Shown in pieces: positions 16,010-24,890 of a stretch of DNA of 64,000 nucleotides (within the stretch, counting starts at the first letter, position 1; each line of letters starts with the position of its first letter). Source of the DNA: JBFWQM01 sp050249455 (lineage in GTDB: Bacteria > Pseudomonadota > Alphaproteobacteria > MPNO01 > VGEU01); NCBI GenBank assembly GCA_050249455.1, contig JBFWQM010000001.1, positions 1-64,000 on the forward strand, read 5' to 3'. Made by a program: the position numbers and the translations under genes. The notes under the pieces were generated by a model. That model saw only the letters and a list, made by a program, of their open reading frames with translations, made no database searches and was not told the DNA's origin.

Positions 16010-18760
16010 ATGAGCGCCCCCTTTGCACAGCCGGACCTGCCGGTGCCGGGCGGGCCCGGCGTCGTGATCGTCGCCGGGGTGCGCGAGGCCGCGGTGATGG
16101 AACCGGGCGGCTCGGCGCGGCTGGTGACGGTGGCGGACGCCGCGCGTGTGGTCCGCGGCGGCGCCGCGCCGGTGGTGTGCCACCGGCCGTCGCTGGCCCG
16201 GCGGCTGGGGCTGGGGCCGTTCCGCGCGCTCGACGTGCTGGAGCTGTTCGCCTTCGTCCGCCCGGCGCAGCCGTGCCTGCCGACGCCGAACGGGCTCGCC
16301 CGCGCGCTTGGCCTCGCCCCGGCGCACGAGCTGACCGGGGAGGCGGCGCTGGTTGCCGTGGCCGCGGCGGCGCTGCTCGACGACCTGGAGGATCGCCCGG
16401 CCGACGCGGAGCTGCACGCCCTGGCGACGACGATGGCCGACGCCGGCTGGCCGTGGGGCCGGCCGGTGCTCGACCGGCTGGCGCCGCCGGCGCGCCGGCT
16501 CGGCGGCAGCGGGCTGGAGGTCTGGCGTACCCTGCCGGAATGGTCGGAGCACGCGCCGGAGCCGCCGCCCGGCAACGTCCCGGTCTCGCCGGCCGAGGCG
16601 CGCCAGCGCCTCGCCAGCCTGCTCGGGACCGGGGCGGAGCCGCGGCCGCAGCAGGGCGACTATGCGTCGGCCGTCAGCCTCGCCTTCGTGCCGCGCGACG
16701 AGGCGCGGGTGCCCAGCGTCGTGCTGGCCGAGGCCGGCACCGGCGTCGGCAAGACCCTGGGCTACATCGCGCCGGCGAGCGTGTGGGCGGAGAAGAACGA
16801 CGGCGCGGTGTGGCTCTCCACCTACACCCGCAACCTGCAGCGCCAGATCGACGGCGAGCTCGACCGCCTGCACCCCGACCCGGCGGTGAAGGCGCGCAAG
16901 GTGGTGGTGCGCAAGGGGCGCGAGAACTACCTGTGCCTGTTGAACCTGGAGGAGGCGGCGCGGCGCACGGCGATCCGTGCCGGCGACGTGGTCGGCCTCG
17001 CTCTGGTCGCGCGCTGGGCGCGCCACACCCGCGACGGCGACATCGCCGGCGGCGACTTCCCGGCCTGGCTGCCCGACCTGGTCGGCGCACGCATCACGGT
17101 CGGGCTGGCGGACCGCCGCGGCGAATGCATCTACGCTGCGTGCGAGCATTACCGCCGCTGCTTCGTGGAACGCACCATCCGCGCCGCGCGCCGCGCCGAC
17201 ATCGTGGTCGCCAACCACGCGCTGGTGATGGCGCAGGCTGCGCTCGGCGGCCTCGACGACGGCAGCGTGCCGACCCGGCTGGTGTTCGACGAGGGCCACC
17301 ACGTCTTCGATGCCTGCGACAGCGCGTTCTCCGCCCATCTGTCGGGGGTCGAGGCGGCAGAGCTGCGCCACTGGCTGCTCGGCGCGGAGGAGGGCCGCAC
17401 CAGCCGCGCCCGCGGCCTCAAGCGCCGGATCGAGGACTTCGCCGCCGCCGACGAGGCGATCGCCGCCGCGCTCGATTCGGTGCTGGCCGCCGCCGCCGCC
17501 TTGCCCGGCCCCGGCTGGCCGGCTCGGCTCTCGGGCGGCCAGCCGCGCGGGCCGGCGGAACGCTTCCTCGCCGGGGTGCGCCAGCAGGTCCACGCGCGGT
17601 CGAAGGAGGCCGGCGGCTACGACCTGGAGACCGAGGCGCGGCCCCCGGTGCCGGGCCTCCTGGAGGACGCCGCCGTGCTGGCCGACGCGCTGAAGCGCCT
17701 CGCGACGCCGATGCGGGCGCTGGTGGCGCGGCTCACTGACTACCTCGACCGCGAGGCGGCGGACCTCGACACGTCGGCGCGCAACCGCATCGAATCGGTC
17801 GGCCGCGGCCTGACCCGGCGCGCCGACAACGAGGTGGCGGCGTGGCAGTCGATGCTGGAGTCGCTGCCCACCGACACGCCCGCCGCGTTCGTCGACTGGT
17901 TCGCCATCGAGCGCAGCGGCGGGCGCGAGGCCGACGTCGGCATGCACCGCCACTGGATCGACCCCACCGTCCCGTTCGAGAAGGCGGTGGTGGAACCGGC
18001 GCACGGCGTCGTCGTCACCTCCGCCACCCTGCGCGACGGCACCGGCGACGCGGAGGTGGACTGGCGCGCGGCGGAGGCGCGCACCGGCGCCCGCCATTTG
18101 CCGCGCTCCGCATTGCGCGCCCAGGCCCTGTCGCCGTTCGACTACGCCGCCGCGACCCGCGTGCTGGTGGTCACCGACGTCGGGCGCAGCGACGACGACC
18201 GCATCGCGGCCGCCTACCGCGCCCTGTTCCTGGCCTCGGGCGGCGGCGCGCTGGGCCTGTTCACCTCGATCGCGCGGCTGCGTGCGGTGCACCAGCGCAT
18301 CGCGCCGACCCTGGAGGAGGCGGGGCTGCGCCTCCTCGCCCAGCACGTCGACACGATGGACACCGCCAGCCTGGTCGACATCTTCCGGGCAGAGGAGGAG
18401 ACCTGCCTGCTCGGCACCGATGCGGTCAGGGACGGGGTCGACGTGCCGGGACGGTCGCTGCGGCTGCTGGTGTTCGACCGGGTGCCGTGGCCGCGCCCGA
18501 CCATCCTGCACCGCGCCCGGCGCAAGGCGTTCGCCGAGACCGACTACGACGACATGATCACCCGGCTGCGGCTCAAGCAGGCCTACGGCAGGCTGATCCG
18601 GCGCGACGGCGACACCGGGGTGTTCGTCATGCTCGATTCGCGCCTGCCGTCGCGGCTGCTCGGCGCGTTCCCGCCGGGGGTGCCGGTGGACCGGGTCGGC
18701 CTCGCGGACGCGGTGGCGATCACGCGCGATTTCCTGAGCCCGCGGCATCCCGCGGCTTGA
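16010..18760 (+). CDS. DinG/XPD-like Fe-S superfamily 2 DNA helicase
   Basis: A 916-residue ATP-dependent 5'-3' DNA helicase. Walker A is AEAGTGVGKT (residues about 240-249). The four Fe-S cysteines are near 309, 373, 378 and 384, between motifs I and II. The DEAH box is present as DEGHH (about 427-431), and the C-terminal helicase half includes RLKQAYGRLIRR. The first 200 residues form an alphaproteobacterium-specific N-terminal domain with VLELFAFVRPAQPCLPTPNG. The ATG at 16010 is preferred over a GTG at 15983 that lies in the upstream repeat. The likely role is resolving unusual DNA structures in repair or replication; it is larger than E. coli DinG. Confidence 0.9.
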   Translation: MSAPFAQPDLPVPGGPGVVIVAGVREAAVMEPGGSARLVTVADAARVVRGGAAPVVCHRPSLARRLGLGPFRALDVLELFAFVRPAQPCLPTPNGLARALGLAPAHELTGEAALVAVAAAALLDDLEDRPADAELHALATTMADAGWPWGRPVLDRLAPPARRLGGSGLEVWRTLPEWSEHAPEPPPGNVPVSPAEARQRLASLLGTGAEPRPQQGDYASAVSLAFVPRDEARVPSVVLAEAGTGVGKTLGYIAPASVWAEKNDGAVWLSTYTRNLQRQIDGELDRLHPDPAVKARKVVVRKGRENYLCLLNLEEAARRTAIRAGDVVGLALVARWARHTRDGDIAGGDFPAWLPDLVGARITVGLADRRGECIYAACEHYRRCFVERTIRAARRADIVVANHALVMAQAALGGLDDGSVPTRLVFDEGHHVFDACDSAFSAHLSGVEAAELRHWLLGAEEGRTSRARGLKRRIEDFAAADEAIAAALDSVLAAAAALPGPGWPARLSGGQPRGPAERFLAGVRQQVHARSKEAGGYDLETEARPPVPGLLEDAAVLADALKRLATPMRALVARLTDYLDREAADLDTSARNRIESVGRGLTRRADNEVAAWQSMLESLPTDTPAAFVDWFAIERSGGREADVGMHRHWIDPTVPFEKAVVEPAHGVVVTSATLRDGTGDAEVDWRAAEARTGARHLPRSALRAQALSPFDYAAATRVLVVTDVGRSDDDRIAAAYRALFLASGGGALGLFTSIARLRAVHQRIAPTLEEAGLRLLAQHVDTMDTASLVDIFRAEEETCLLGTDAVRDGVDVPGRSLRLLVFDRVPWPRPTILHRARRKAFAETDYDDMITRLRLKQAYGRLIRRDGDTGVFVMLDSRLPSRLLGAFPPGVPVDRVGLADAVAITRDFLSPRHPAA

Positions 18761-18812
18761 CGCAACCGGCGCGGCCGGCTTTAACCGCCGCAGCCGCAGC
18801 AAGGACCGTGCG

Positions 18813-19217
18813 ATGCTGAGCGCCCAGGAAGCCCTGATCTACACGATGGTCATGATGTCGGCCTCGGACCGCAACATGACCGATGCCGAGCTCGACACCA
18901 TCGGTGCCATCGTCAAGCACCTGCCGGTGTTCGCGACCTTCCCGGCGGACTCCCTCCTGGAGGTGGCGGAGGCGTGCGCGGCGAAGATCAACGCGCCCAA
19001 GGGCGTGGACAAGGTGCTCGACGAGGTCGACCGGGCCGTGCCGGAGCGGCTGCGCGAGACCGCCTACGCGCTGGCCTGCGAGGTGGTGGCCGCCGACCTC
19101 GCGGCCTCGCCGGAGGAGCTGACGATGCTGCAGTACTTCCGCCGCCGCTTCCATATCGACCGCCTGACCGCGGCGGCGATCGAGCGCGGCGCCCGCGCCC
19201 GCCACATCCCGGCCTAG
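18813..19217 (+). CDS. TerB-like (tellurite resistance family) protein
   Basis: A 134-residue all-helical cytoplasmic protein. It starts MLSAQEALIYTMVMMSASD and carries acidic metal-binding positions in DRNMTDAELDTI and in AADLAASPEELTML, the paired helices typical of the TerB/DjlA-N fold. It stands alone, without other ter genes, as is usual for chromosomal alphaproteobacterial copies, so tellurite resistance should not be assumed. It follows the helicase by 52 bp and may be co-transcribed. Confidence 0.85.
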   Translation: MLSAQEALIYTMVMMSASDRNMTDAELDTIGAIVKHLPVFATFPADSLLEVAEACAAKINAPKGVDKVLDEVDRAVPERLRETAYALACEVVAADLAASPEELTMLQYFRRRFHIDRLTAAAIERGARARHIPA

Positions 19218-19339
19218 CAGCAGTTGCGGCCATTGGCTGCTAAGTCTTTGTAAAGATTGATGAAACAAATTGATCCAACACTTCGTTATGGGCATGCTCG
19301 CGACGTGGGCATGACATATCCCAGCGGAGTTGTTGGACG

Positions 19340-19603
19340 ATGCGTGACATCGAACGGCAGTTGCAGGGCTACCGGCTGACCACGGCCGAAATCACCTACC
19401 GGTTGCCCGACCACCCCAGCGTGCTTCAGATCTTCGTCTGGCAGAAGCTGGACTTGGCCCCCAAGTACCCCGAATTGCAGCGTTTCCTCGAGTTCTGGGA
19501 AACCAACCTCGACGGTCCCATCCATTCGGTGCGCGTCACCGGCGCCGGCATCGTGAGCGCCGCCGAGCTGCGCCACGTGCCGGACGAGTTCCGGCTGCAC
19601 TGA
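19340..19603 (+). CDS. usg: Usg-like family protein
   Basis: An 87-residue protein matching the small Usg-like family of alphaproteobacteria: RLTTAEITYRLPDHPSVLQI, then FVWQKLDLAPKYPELQRFL. The biochemical role of this family is unknown. GGAG lies upstream of ATG 19340, and the preceding 120 bp are AT-rich compared with the rest of the window, so it probably has its own promoter. Confidence 0.88.
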   Translation: MRDIERQLQGYRLTTAEITYRLPDHPSVLQIFVWQKLDLAPKYPELQRFLEFWETNLDGPIHSVRVTGAGIVSAAELRHVPDEFRLH

Positions 19604-19616
19604 CATCTCCTGGCGG

Positions 19617-19661
19617 AGAGGCCCCCTCCCCCCGATCCCCTCCCACGAGGGGAAGGGGCGC
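19617..19661. repeat. C/G-rich palindromic repeat
   Basis: Blocks CCCCCTCCCCCC and CCCTCCCACGAGGGGAAGGGG form a hairpin downstream of usg. It is related to the repeat at 15904-15985. No T-tract follows, so it is not a clear terminator. Confidence 0.55.
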
Positions 19662-19741
19662 CTCCGCGTCGAGCTGCCCCCCGTGCGCGACCCAACGTCG
19701 CGCCGATTGCGCCGCCGTCGCCCGGCGGCTACACACGCGCC

Positions 19742-20797
19742 ATGAGCGCCGCGATCAGCCGCTCCCGCACCCTCGCCCCGGACACCAGCCAGCGCGCCGT
19801 CGCGATCTGGCTGCTCGCCTGCTGCGCCATGGTGTTCGTCATGGTCGTTCTGGGCGGGGTGACCCGGCTGACCGAATCCGGCCTGTCCATCGTCTCCTGG
19901 CAGCCGGTCACCGGCGCCCTGCCGCCGCTCAGCCAGCACGACTGGCAGGTGCAGTTCGACGCCTACAAGGCGACGCCGGAGTTCGCCAAGCGCAACTTCT
20001 GGATGGATGTCGGCGACTTCAAGACGATCTTCTGGATGGAGTACCTGCACCGCCTGTGGGGCCGGCTGATCGGGCTCGCCTTCGCGGCGCCGTTCGCGTG
20101 GTTCGTGCTGCGCGGCCACATCCGCGGGCCGCTGGCGTGGAAGCTCGCCGGCATCCTCGCGCTCGGCGCGGCGCAGGGGGCGATGGGCTGGTATATGGTC
20201 GCCTCCGGCCTCGTCGACCGGCCCGACGTCAGCCACTACCGGCTGGCGGCGCACCTGCTGCTGGCGTTCGCGATCCACGCCGCGATGTTCCGGGTGGCGC
20301 TCGGCCTGCTCGACGGCCCGCCGCGGCACGGCGCCGGGGCGCCGCTCGCCGGCCACGGCCGGCTGGTGCTGTGGTGGTCGCTCGTCGTCATCCTATGGGG
20401 CGCTTTCGTCGCCGGGCTCGACGCCGGCAAGATCTACAACACCTTCCCGCTGATGGGGGGCGAGGTGGTGCCGGCGGTCGCGTTCTCGATGACCCCGTGG
20501 CCGCTCGACCTGGTGGAGAACGCGGCGACGGTGCAGTTCGTCCACCGCTGGCTGGCGATCGCGCTGGTCGCGATCGTGCTGGCGCTGTGGGCGCGCGCCC
20601 GTCGCTTCGCCGTGCCGCCGCGGCTGCGCCTGGCCGCGGATCTCCTGGCCGCGATGGCGCTTCTGCAGGCCGCCATCGGCGTCGCGACGCTGCTGACCGA
20701 GGTGTGGATCCCGCTCGCCGCCCTGCACCAGGCCGGGGCTTTCGCGCTGTTCACCCTGGCGCTGTGGTTTGGGCATTTGCGGCAACGGGTGGCTTGA
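19742..20797 (+). CDS. ctaA: Heme A synthase (CtaA/COX15 type 2)
   Basis: An inner-membrane enzyme converting heme O to heme A for aa3-type cytochrome oxidase. At 351 residues with about eight transmembrane segments it has the COX15-like alphaproteobacterial length. Conserved features are GGVTRLTESGLSIVSWQPVT, the heme-ligand histidines in MEYLHRLWGR and VQFVHRWLA, and histidines in HYRLAAHL and ALHQAG. The end of the gene overlaps the promoter proposed for the SAM-II riboswitch. No cytochrome oxidase genes are in the window. Confidence 0.94.
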   Translation: MSAAISRSRTLAPDTSQRAVAIWLLACCAMVFVMVVLGGVTRLTESGLSIVSWQPVTGALPPLSQHDWQVQFDAYKATPEFAKRNFWMDVGDFKTIFWMEYLHRLWGRLIGLAFAAPFAWFVLRGHIRGPLAWKLAGILALGAAQGAMGWYMVASGLVDRPDVSHYRLAAHLLLAFAIHAAMFRVALGLLDGPPRHGAGAPLAGHGRLVLWWSLVVILWGAFVAGLDAGKIYNTFPLMGGEVVPAVAFSMTPWPLDLVENAATVQFVHRWLAIALVAIVLALWARARRFAVPPRLRLAADLLAAMALLQAAIGVATLLTEVWIPLAALHQAGAFALFTLALWFGHLRQRVA

Positions 20798-20822
20798 CCG
20801 GCGTTCCCCGGCGATCTATATC
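20794..20822 (+). promoter_or_regulatory. Promoter of the SAM-II riboswitch-metZ transcript
   Basis: TTGACC at 20794-20799 and TATATC at 20817-20822 are 17 bp apart. The -35 overlaps the ctaA stop codon. The predicted start, near 20829, is almost the first base of the riboswitch aptamer, which makes the assignment self-consistent. Confidence 0.65.
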
Positions 20823-20824
20823 CG

Positions 20825-20885
20825 AAAACTCGTGGTGATTTGGCCCGACCGGCTTGCGGCCACGTTAAACAACTCGCTAAAATGG
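20825..20885 (+). ncRNA. SAM-II riboswitch
   Basis: The sequence carries the conserved SAM-II core: GTGGTGATTTG, CCGGCTTGCGGCCACGTTAAA and TCGCTAAAA. P1 pairs CGTGG (20831-20835) with CCACG (20860-20864), and the downstream segment forms the H-type pseudoknot that encloses S-adenosylmethionine. SAM-II elements occur almost only in alphaproteobacteria and related groups, in front of methionine or SAM synthesis genes. Here it precedes metZ and is followed by an intrinsic terminator, so high SAM should reduce metZ expression. Confidence 0.95.
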
Positions 20886-20899
20886 TCGGCGAAGGACAG

Positions 20900-20926
20900 C
20901 CCTGGCCCGCCGGCCGGGGTTTTTTT
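20900..20926 (+). terminator. Intrinsic terminator of the riboswitch expression platform
   Basis: An 8-bp stem (CCCTGGCC 20900-20907, GGCCGGGG 20912-20919, one T-G wobble) with a CGCC loop is followed by seven Ts (20920-20926). It lies 15 nt after the aptamer and 56 nt before the metZ start, where a SAM-controlled attenuator is expected. Confidence 0.88.
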
Positions 20927-20981
20927 GTGTCCGGCACCCGGGGCGGAGGAGCGGAGCGTGAGCCGCACGGAGGACGATAGC

Positions 20982-22181
20982 ATGAAGGCACCCGATCCGA
21001 GCGCCGCGAAGCACTGGCGGCTGCAGACCCGCATGGTGCGCGGCGGCACCCGCCGGTCGCAATACGGCGAGACGTCGGAAGCGATCTTCATGACGTCGGG
21101 CTTCGTCTACGGCGCGGCGGAGGAGGCCGAAGGCGCGTTCAAGGGCGAGGTCGAACGCTTCATCTACTCGCGCTACGGCAACCCGACGGTCGAGATGTTC
21201 CAGGATCGCATGTGCCTGCTGGAGAACGCCGAGGCGTGCTTCGCGATGGCCTCCGGCATGGCTGCGGTGTTCGCCGCCTTCGCCTGCCAGGTGAAGGCGG
21301 GCGACCGGGTGGTCGGCAGCCGCGCCCTGTTCGGCTCGTGTCTCTACATCCTGACCGACATCCTGCCGCGCTACGGCGTCGAGACCGTGATCGTCGACGG
21401 CACCGACTACGACCAGTGGGAGCGCGCGCTGTCGAAGCCGACCGCGCTGACCTTCCTGGAGACGCCGTCCAACCCCGGGCTGGAGATCATCGACCTGCGC
21501 CGGGTCGCCGACCTGACCCACAAGGCCGGCGGCAAGCTGATCGTGGACAACGTCTTCGCCTCGCCGATCCTGCAGCGGCCGATGGAGTACGGCGCCGACA
21601 TCGTCGTCTACTCCGCCACCAAGCATATCGACGGCCAAGGCCGCTGCATGGGCGGCGCGCTGCTCGCAAGCAAGGAGTTCTGCGACAAGACCCTGATGCC
21701 CTACATGCGCCACACCGGCCCGGCGATGAGCCCGTTCAACGCCTGGGTGCTGCTCAAGGGCCTGGAGACCCTGGAGCTGAGGGTGCGCCGGCATTGCGAG
21801 AACGCGCGCAAGATGGCCGACTTCCTGACCGGCCTCGCCGACGTCACGCGCGTGGTCTATCCCGGCCTCGGCCAGCATCCGCAGCACGCCCTGGCCAAGG
21901 CGCAGATGGATGATTTCGGTAGCGTCATCACGTTCGAGGTCGCAGGCGGCAAGGAACGCGCGTTCCGCTTCCTCAACGCGCTCAGGCTGGTCGACATCTC
22001 CAACAACCTGGGCGACACCAAGAGCCTGGTCACCCATCCTGCGACCACGACGCACCAGCGGCTCAGCCCGGAAGACCGCGCCAAGCTCGGCATCACCGAC
22101 GGCGTCGTGCGCATCTCGGTCGGGTTGGAGGACGTGGAGGACGTCAAGGACGACGTCGCCGCGGCGCTCAAGGTCGGCTAA
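20982..22181 (+). CDS. metZ: O-succinylhomoserine sulfhydrylase (MetZ)
   Basis: A Cys/Met-metabolism PLP enzyme of 399 residues that makes homocysteine from O-succinylhomoserine and sulfide in direct sulfhydrylation. It shows the tetramer-contact SRYGNPTVEMF and the PLP-lysine motif YSATKHIDGQGRCMGG (Lys214). ATG 20982 has GGAGG eight bases upstream. An open frame extends further 5', but it would run through the terminator and riboswitch and is not credible. A cystathionine synthase/lyase or O-acetylhomoserine-specific role is possible, but the SAM-II control supports methionine synthesis. Confidence 0.93.
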   Translation: MKAPDPSAAKHWRLQTRMVRGGTRRSQYGETSEAIFMTSGFVYGAAEEAEGAFKGEVERFIYSRYGNPTVEMFQDRMCLLENAEACFAMASGMAAVFAAFACQVKAGDRVVGSRALFGSCLYILTDILPRYGVETVIVDGTDYDQWERALSKPTALTFLETPSNPGLEIIDLRRVADLTHKAGGKLIVDNVFASPILQRPMEYGADIVVYSATKHIDGQGRCMGGALLASKEFCDKTLMPYMRHTGPAMSPFNAWVLLKGLETLELRVRRHCENARKMADFLTGLADVTRVVYPGLGQHPQHALAKAQMDDFGSVITFEVAGGKERAFRFLNALRLVDISNNLGDTKSLVTHPATTTHQRLSPEDRAKLGITDGVVRISVGLEDVEDVKDDVAAALKVG

Positions 22182-22296
22182 GGCGCTGTTATCAGGAGGG
22201 TTTGACAGCGCGGGCCGGCGCTATAGAGTCGCGCCGTTGGCCGGCCCGCCCCGCACCCCGTGCGGGCGCCGGGCCGGCAGCGGAGGAAGAGCCCCG

Positions 22297-22689
22297 ATGT
22301 ACAGCCGCACGACCCGCGAGATCCGCGTCACGGTAAAGCCGACCTACCTGGAAGACCAGTCCACCCCGGGCGAGGCGCATTTCGTGTGGGCCTATCATGT
22401 CCGGATCGAGAACGAGGGCGAGGCCACGGTTCAGCTGCTCAGCCGCTACTGGCACATCACCGATTCGATGGGCCGCGTGCAGGAAGTGCGCGGCGCCGGC
22501 GTGGTCGGCGAGCAGCCGACCCTGAAGCCCGGCGAGTCCTACGAGTACACCAGCGGCACCCCGCTGCCGACGCCGTCCGGGATCATGCACGGAACCTACG
22601 AGATGCGCACCGCCGCGGGCGAGCGTTTCGCGGTCGATATTCCCGCTTTCTCGCTCGACAGCCCGCACCAGAAGCGCCAACTGAACTGA
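22297..22689 (+). CDS. apaG: ApaG family protein
   Basis: A 130-residue single-domain protein of the ApaG/FN3-like fold. It has VTVKPTYLEDQS, the RYWHITD motif, the GVVGEQPTLKPGESYEYTSG core and the C-terminal FSLDSP. ApaG is linked to Co2+ tolerance and Mg2+ efflux in enterobacteria; its mechanism is unsettled. A GGAGGAAG precedes ATG 22297. It stands alone here rather than next to apaH or ksgA. Confidence 0.93.
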   Translation: MYSRTTREIRVTVKPTYLEDQSTPGEAHFVWAYHVRIENEGEATVQLLSRYWHITDSMGRVQEVRGAGVVGEQPTLKPGESYEYTSGTPLPTPSGIMHGTYEMRTAAGERFAVDIPAFSLDSPHQKRQLN

Positions 22690-22742
22690 AGAGCCAGCCG
22701 GAGCGTATAGAAAGCCTCCGCACCCAGGACGAGGATCGCGCC

Positions 22743-23390
22743 GTGACGCCTTCGAAGCCAGCCGACGCCGAGATACGTGCCTTGCGGGCCGACAAGCGGC
22801 CGAGCAAGCAGGAAGCGATGGATGCCGTGCGTACCCTGCTGAGCTACGCCGGCGACGATCCGGGGCGCGAAGGCCTGCGCGACACGCCCGACCGCGTGGT
22901 GCGCGCCTACGAGGAATGGTTCGCCGGCTACCGCACCGATCCCACCGAGTTCCTGTCGCGCACGTTCGAGGAGATCGACGGCTACGACGAGATGGTGGTG
23001 CTGCGCAACATCCGCTTCGAGTCGCACTGCGAGCACCACCTCGCCGCGATCATCGGCCAGGCGCATGTCGCCTACCTGCCGGAAAAGCGCGTGGTCGGCA
23101 TCTCCAAGCTGTCGCGGCTGGTCGACGTGTTCGCCAAGCGGCTGCAGATCCAGGAGAAGATGACCAGCCAGATCGCCAACACGATCCAGGACGTCCTCAA
23201 GCCCAAGGGCGTCGCCGTGGTGATCGAGGCGGCGCACCAGTGCATGTCGACGCGCGGCGTGCACAAGGCCGGCATGACCATGGTGACCAGCCAGATGATC
23301 GGCGCCTTCCGCGACGATCCGGCGACGCGGCGCGAGTTCCTCGCCGTCATCGGCAACCCGACCACCGGGCACCAGCTCAACCTGGCCTGA
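22743..23390 (+). CDS. folE: GTP cyclohydrolase I (FolE)
   Basis: It converts GTP to dihydroneopterin triphosphate, the entry step of folate and, with QueD, queuosine synthesis. The 215-residue protein contains the zinc-binding HCEHHL motif and QCMSTRGVHK, both diagnostic. The catalytic core runs from about residue 35 to the C-terminus. GTG 22743 is chosen because AGGACGAGG lies about nine bases upstream and no closer ATG precedes the conserved DAVRTLLSYAGDD. Confidence 0.95.
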   Translation: MTPSKPADAEIRALRADKRPSKQEAMDAVRTLLSYAGDDPGREGLRDTPDRVVRAYEEWFAGYRTDPTEFLSRTFEEIDGYDEMVVLRNIRFESHCEHHLAAIIGQAHVAYLPEKRVVGISKLSRLVDVFAKRLQIQEKMTSQIANTIQDVLKPKGVAVVIEAAHQCMSTRGVHKAGMTMVTSQMIGAFRDDPATRREFLAVIGNPTTGHQLNLA

Positions 23391-23435
23391 CGCCGCGTTC
23401 GGACGGCGGGCGGATCGTCTGCAAGAAGGCAGTCA

Positions 23436-24884
23436 ATGCCCGACCTTCGCCCCGTCCTGTTCGTGCTCGGCGTGCTGCTGACGACGCTCGCCGTCGGCAT
23501 GGCGGTGCCGGCGATCGTCGACCTGATCAACGCGCACGACGACTGGCGGGTGTTCGCGATCTCGGCGGCGGTGACGCTGTTCGTCGGCGTGTCGCTGATG
23601 CTGACGCACGCGGCGGGCGGCGCGCGGCTGAGCATCCGGCAGGCGTTCATCCTGACGACGGTGAGCTGGATCGCCGTCACCGCCTTCGCCGCGCTGCCGT
23701 TCGTCTTCGCCGACCTCAAGATGAGCTACGCCGACGCCTTCTTCGAGGCGATGTCGGGCATCACCACCACGGGGTCCACGGTGATCTCGGGACTCGACAC
23801 CCTGCCGGAAGGCATCCTGCTGTGGCGCGCGATCCTGCACTGGTTCGGCGGCATCGGCATCATCGCGGTCAGCGTGGCGATCCTGCCGATGCTGCAGGTC
23901 GGCGGCATGCAGCTGTTCCGCATGGAATCCTCAGACCGGTCGGAGAAGGTGATGCCGCGGGCGCAGCAGATCGCCTCGGGCATCGGCCTGGTCTATATCG
24001 GCCTGTCGGTCACCTGCGCGATCCTGCTGTGGGCCTGCGGCATGTCGCTGCTCGATTCCGTCACGCACGCCATGGCGACCGTGTCGACCGGCGGGTTCTC
24101 GACCAAGGACTCCTCGGTGGGGTATTTCGACAACGCGTACGCCGAGGTCGTGATCATCGTCTTCATGCTGCTGGGCGCGCTGCCGTTCGTCGTCTACCTG
24201 CGGCTGATGAACCGCAACTTCGCGGCGCTCTATCGCGACCAGCAGGTGCGCACCTACGTCGTCGGCATCGTCGTCGCGATCGTCGCGCTGGCGCTGTGGC
24301 GCCACGCCAACAGCGGCGATTCCTTCGGCAACGCGCTGCGCGAGACGGCGTTCAACCTGATCTCGATCCTGACCACCACCGGCTTCGTCACCACCAACTA
24401 CGAGGCCTGGGGCGCCTTCCCGGCCGGGCTGTTCCTGGTCGCCACCTTCATCGGCGGCTGCTCCGGCTCGACCTCGGGCGGGCTCAAGGTCTACCGGTTC
24501 CAGATCCTGTTCGCCGCCGCGAAGACCGAGATCTACCGGCTGATCCAGCCGCACGGCATCCGCGTGGCGCGGTTCAACGGCCGGCCGATCGACGAGGAGG
24601 TCGTGCGTTCGGTGATGGCCTATTTCTACCTCTACGTCATCGCGTTCTGCGGGCTGACGGTCGGCCTCGCGTTCTGCGGCCTCGACACGCTCACGGCGGT
24701 GTCGGGCGCGGCGACGGCGATCGGCAACGTCGGTCCCGGCCTCGGCGCCATCATCGGGCCGGACGGCAACTTCTCGACCCTGTCCGACCTTGCGAAGTGG
24801 ATGCTGTCGGCCGGCATGCTGCTGGGCCGGCTCGAGATCTTCACCGTGATCGTGCTGTTCTCCCGCACCTTCTGGCGCGGCTGA
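23436..24884 (+). CDS. trkH: Trk/Ktr-type potassium transporter membrane subunit (TrkH)
   Basis: A 482-residue inner-membrane K+ uptake protein with four repeated M1-P-M2 units. Selectivity-filter stretches are visible as GITTTGSTVI, ATVSTGGFSTKD, LTTTGFVTTNY and AIGNVGPGLG. The regulatory NAD-binding subunit TrkA is not in the window and must be encoded elsewhere. Its stop is six bases from the stop of the convergent aminotransferase gene. Confidence 0.93.
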   Translation: MPDLRPVLFVLGVLLTTLAVGMAVPAIVDLINAHDDWRVFAISAAVTLFVGVSLMLTHAAGGARLSIRQAFILTTVSWIAVTAFAALPFVFADLKMSYADAFFEAMSGITTTGSTVISGLDTLPEGILLWRAILHWFGGIGIIAVSVAILPMLQVGGMQLFRMESSDRSEKVMPRAQQIASGIGLVYIGLSVTCAILLWACGMSLLDSVTHAMATVSTGGFSTKDSSVGYFDNAYAEVVIIVFMLLGALPFVVYLRLMNRNFAALYRDQQVRTYVVGIVVAIVALALWRHANSGDSFGNALRETAFNLISILTTTGFVTTNYEAWGAFPAGLFLVATFIGGCSGSTSGGLKVYRFQILFAAAKTEIYRLIQPHGIRVARFNGRPIDEEVVRSVMAYFYLYVIAFCGLTVGLAFCGLDTLTAVSGAATAIGNVGPGLGAIIGPDGNFSTLSDLAKWMLSAGMLLGRLEIFTVIVLFSRTFWRG

Positions 24885-24890
24885 GGACGG

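Noticed and set aside
15839..18802. A 987-codon minus-strand open frame opposite the DinG-like helicase
   Set aside because: Helicase motifs and Fe-S cysteines fix the plus-strand frame. The antisense frame has no domain and includes the intergenic repeat.
20769..20981. An N-terminal extension of metZ starting at a non-ATG codon inside the end of ctaA
   Set aside because: It would translate the SAM-II riboswitch and its terminator. The ATG at 20982 has a proper GGAGG and begins at the conserved region.
22202..22227. TTGACA and TATAGA upstream of apaG
   Set aside because: The elements are good individually, but the 14-bp spacing is too short for a normal sigma-70 promoter.
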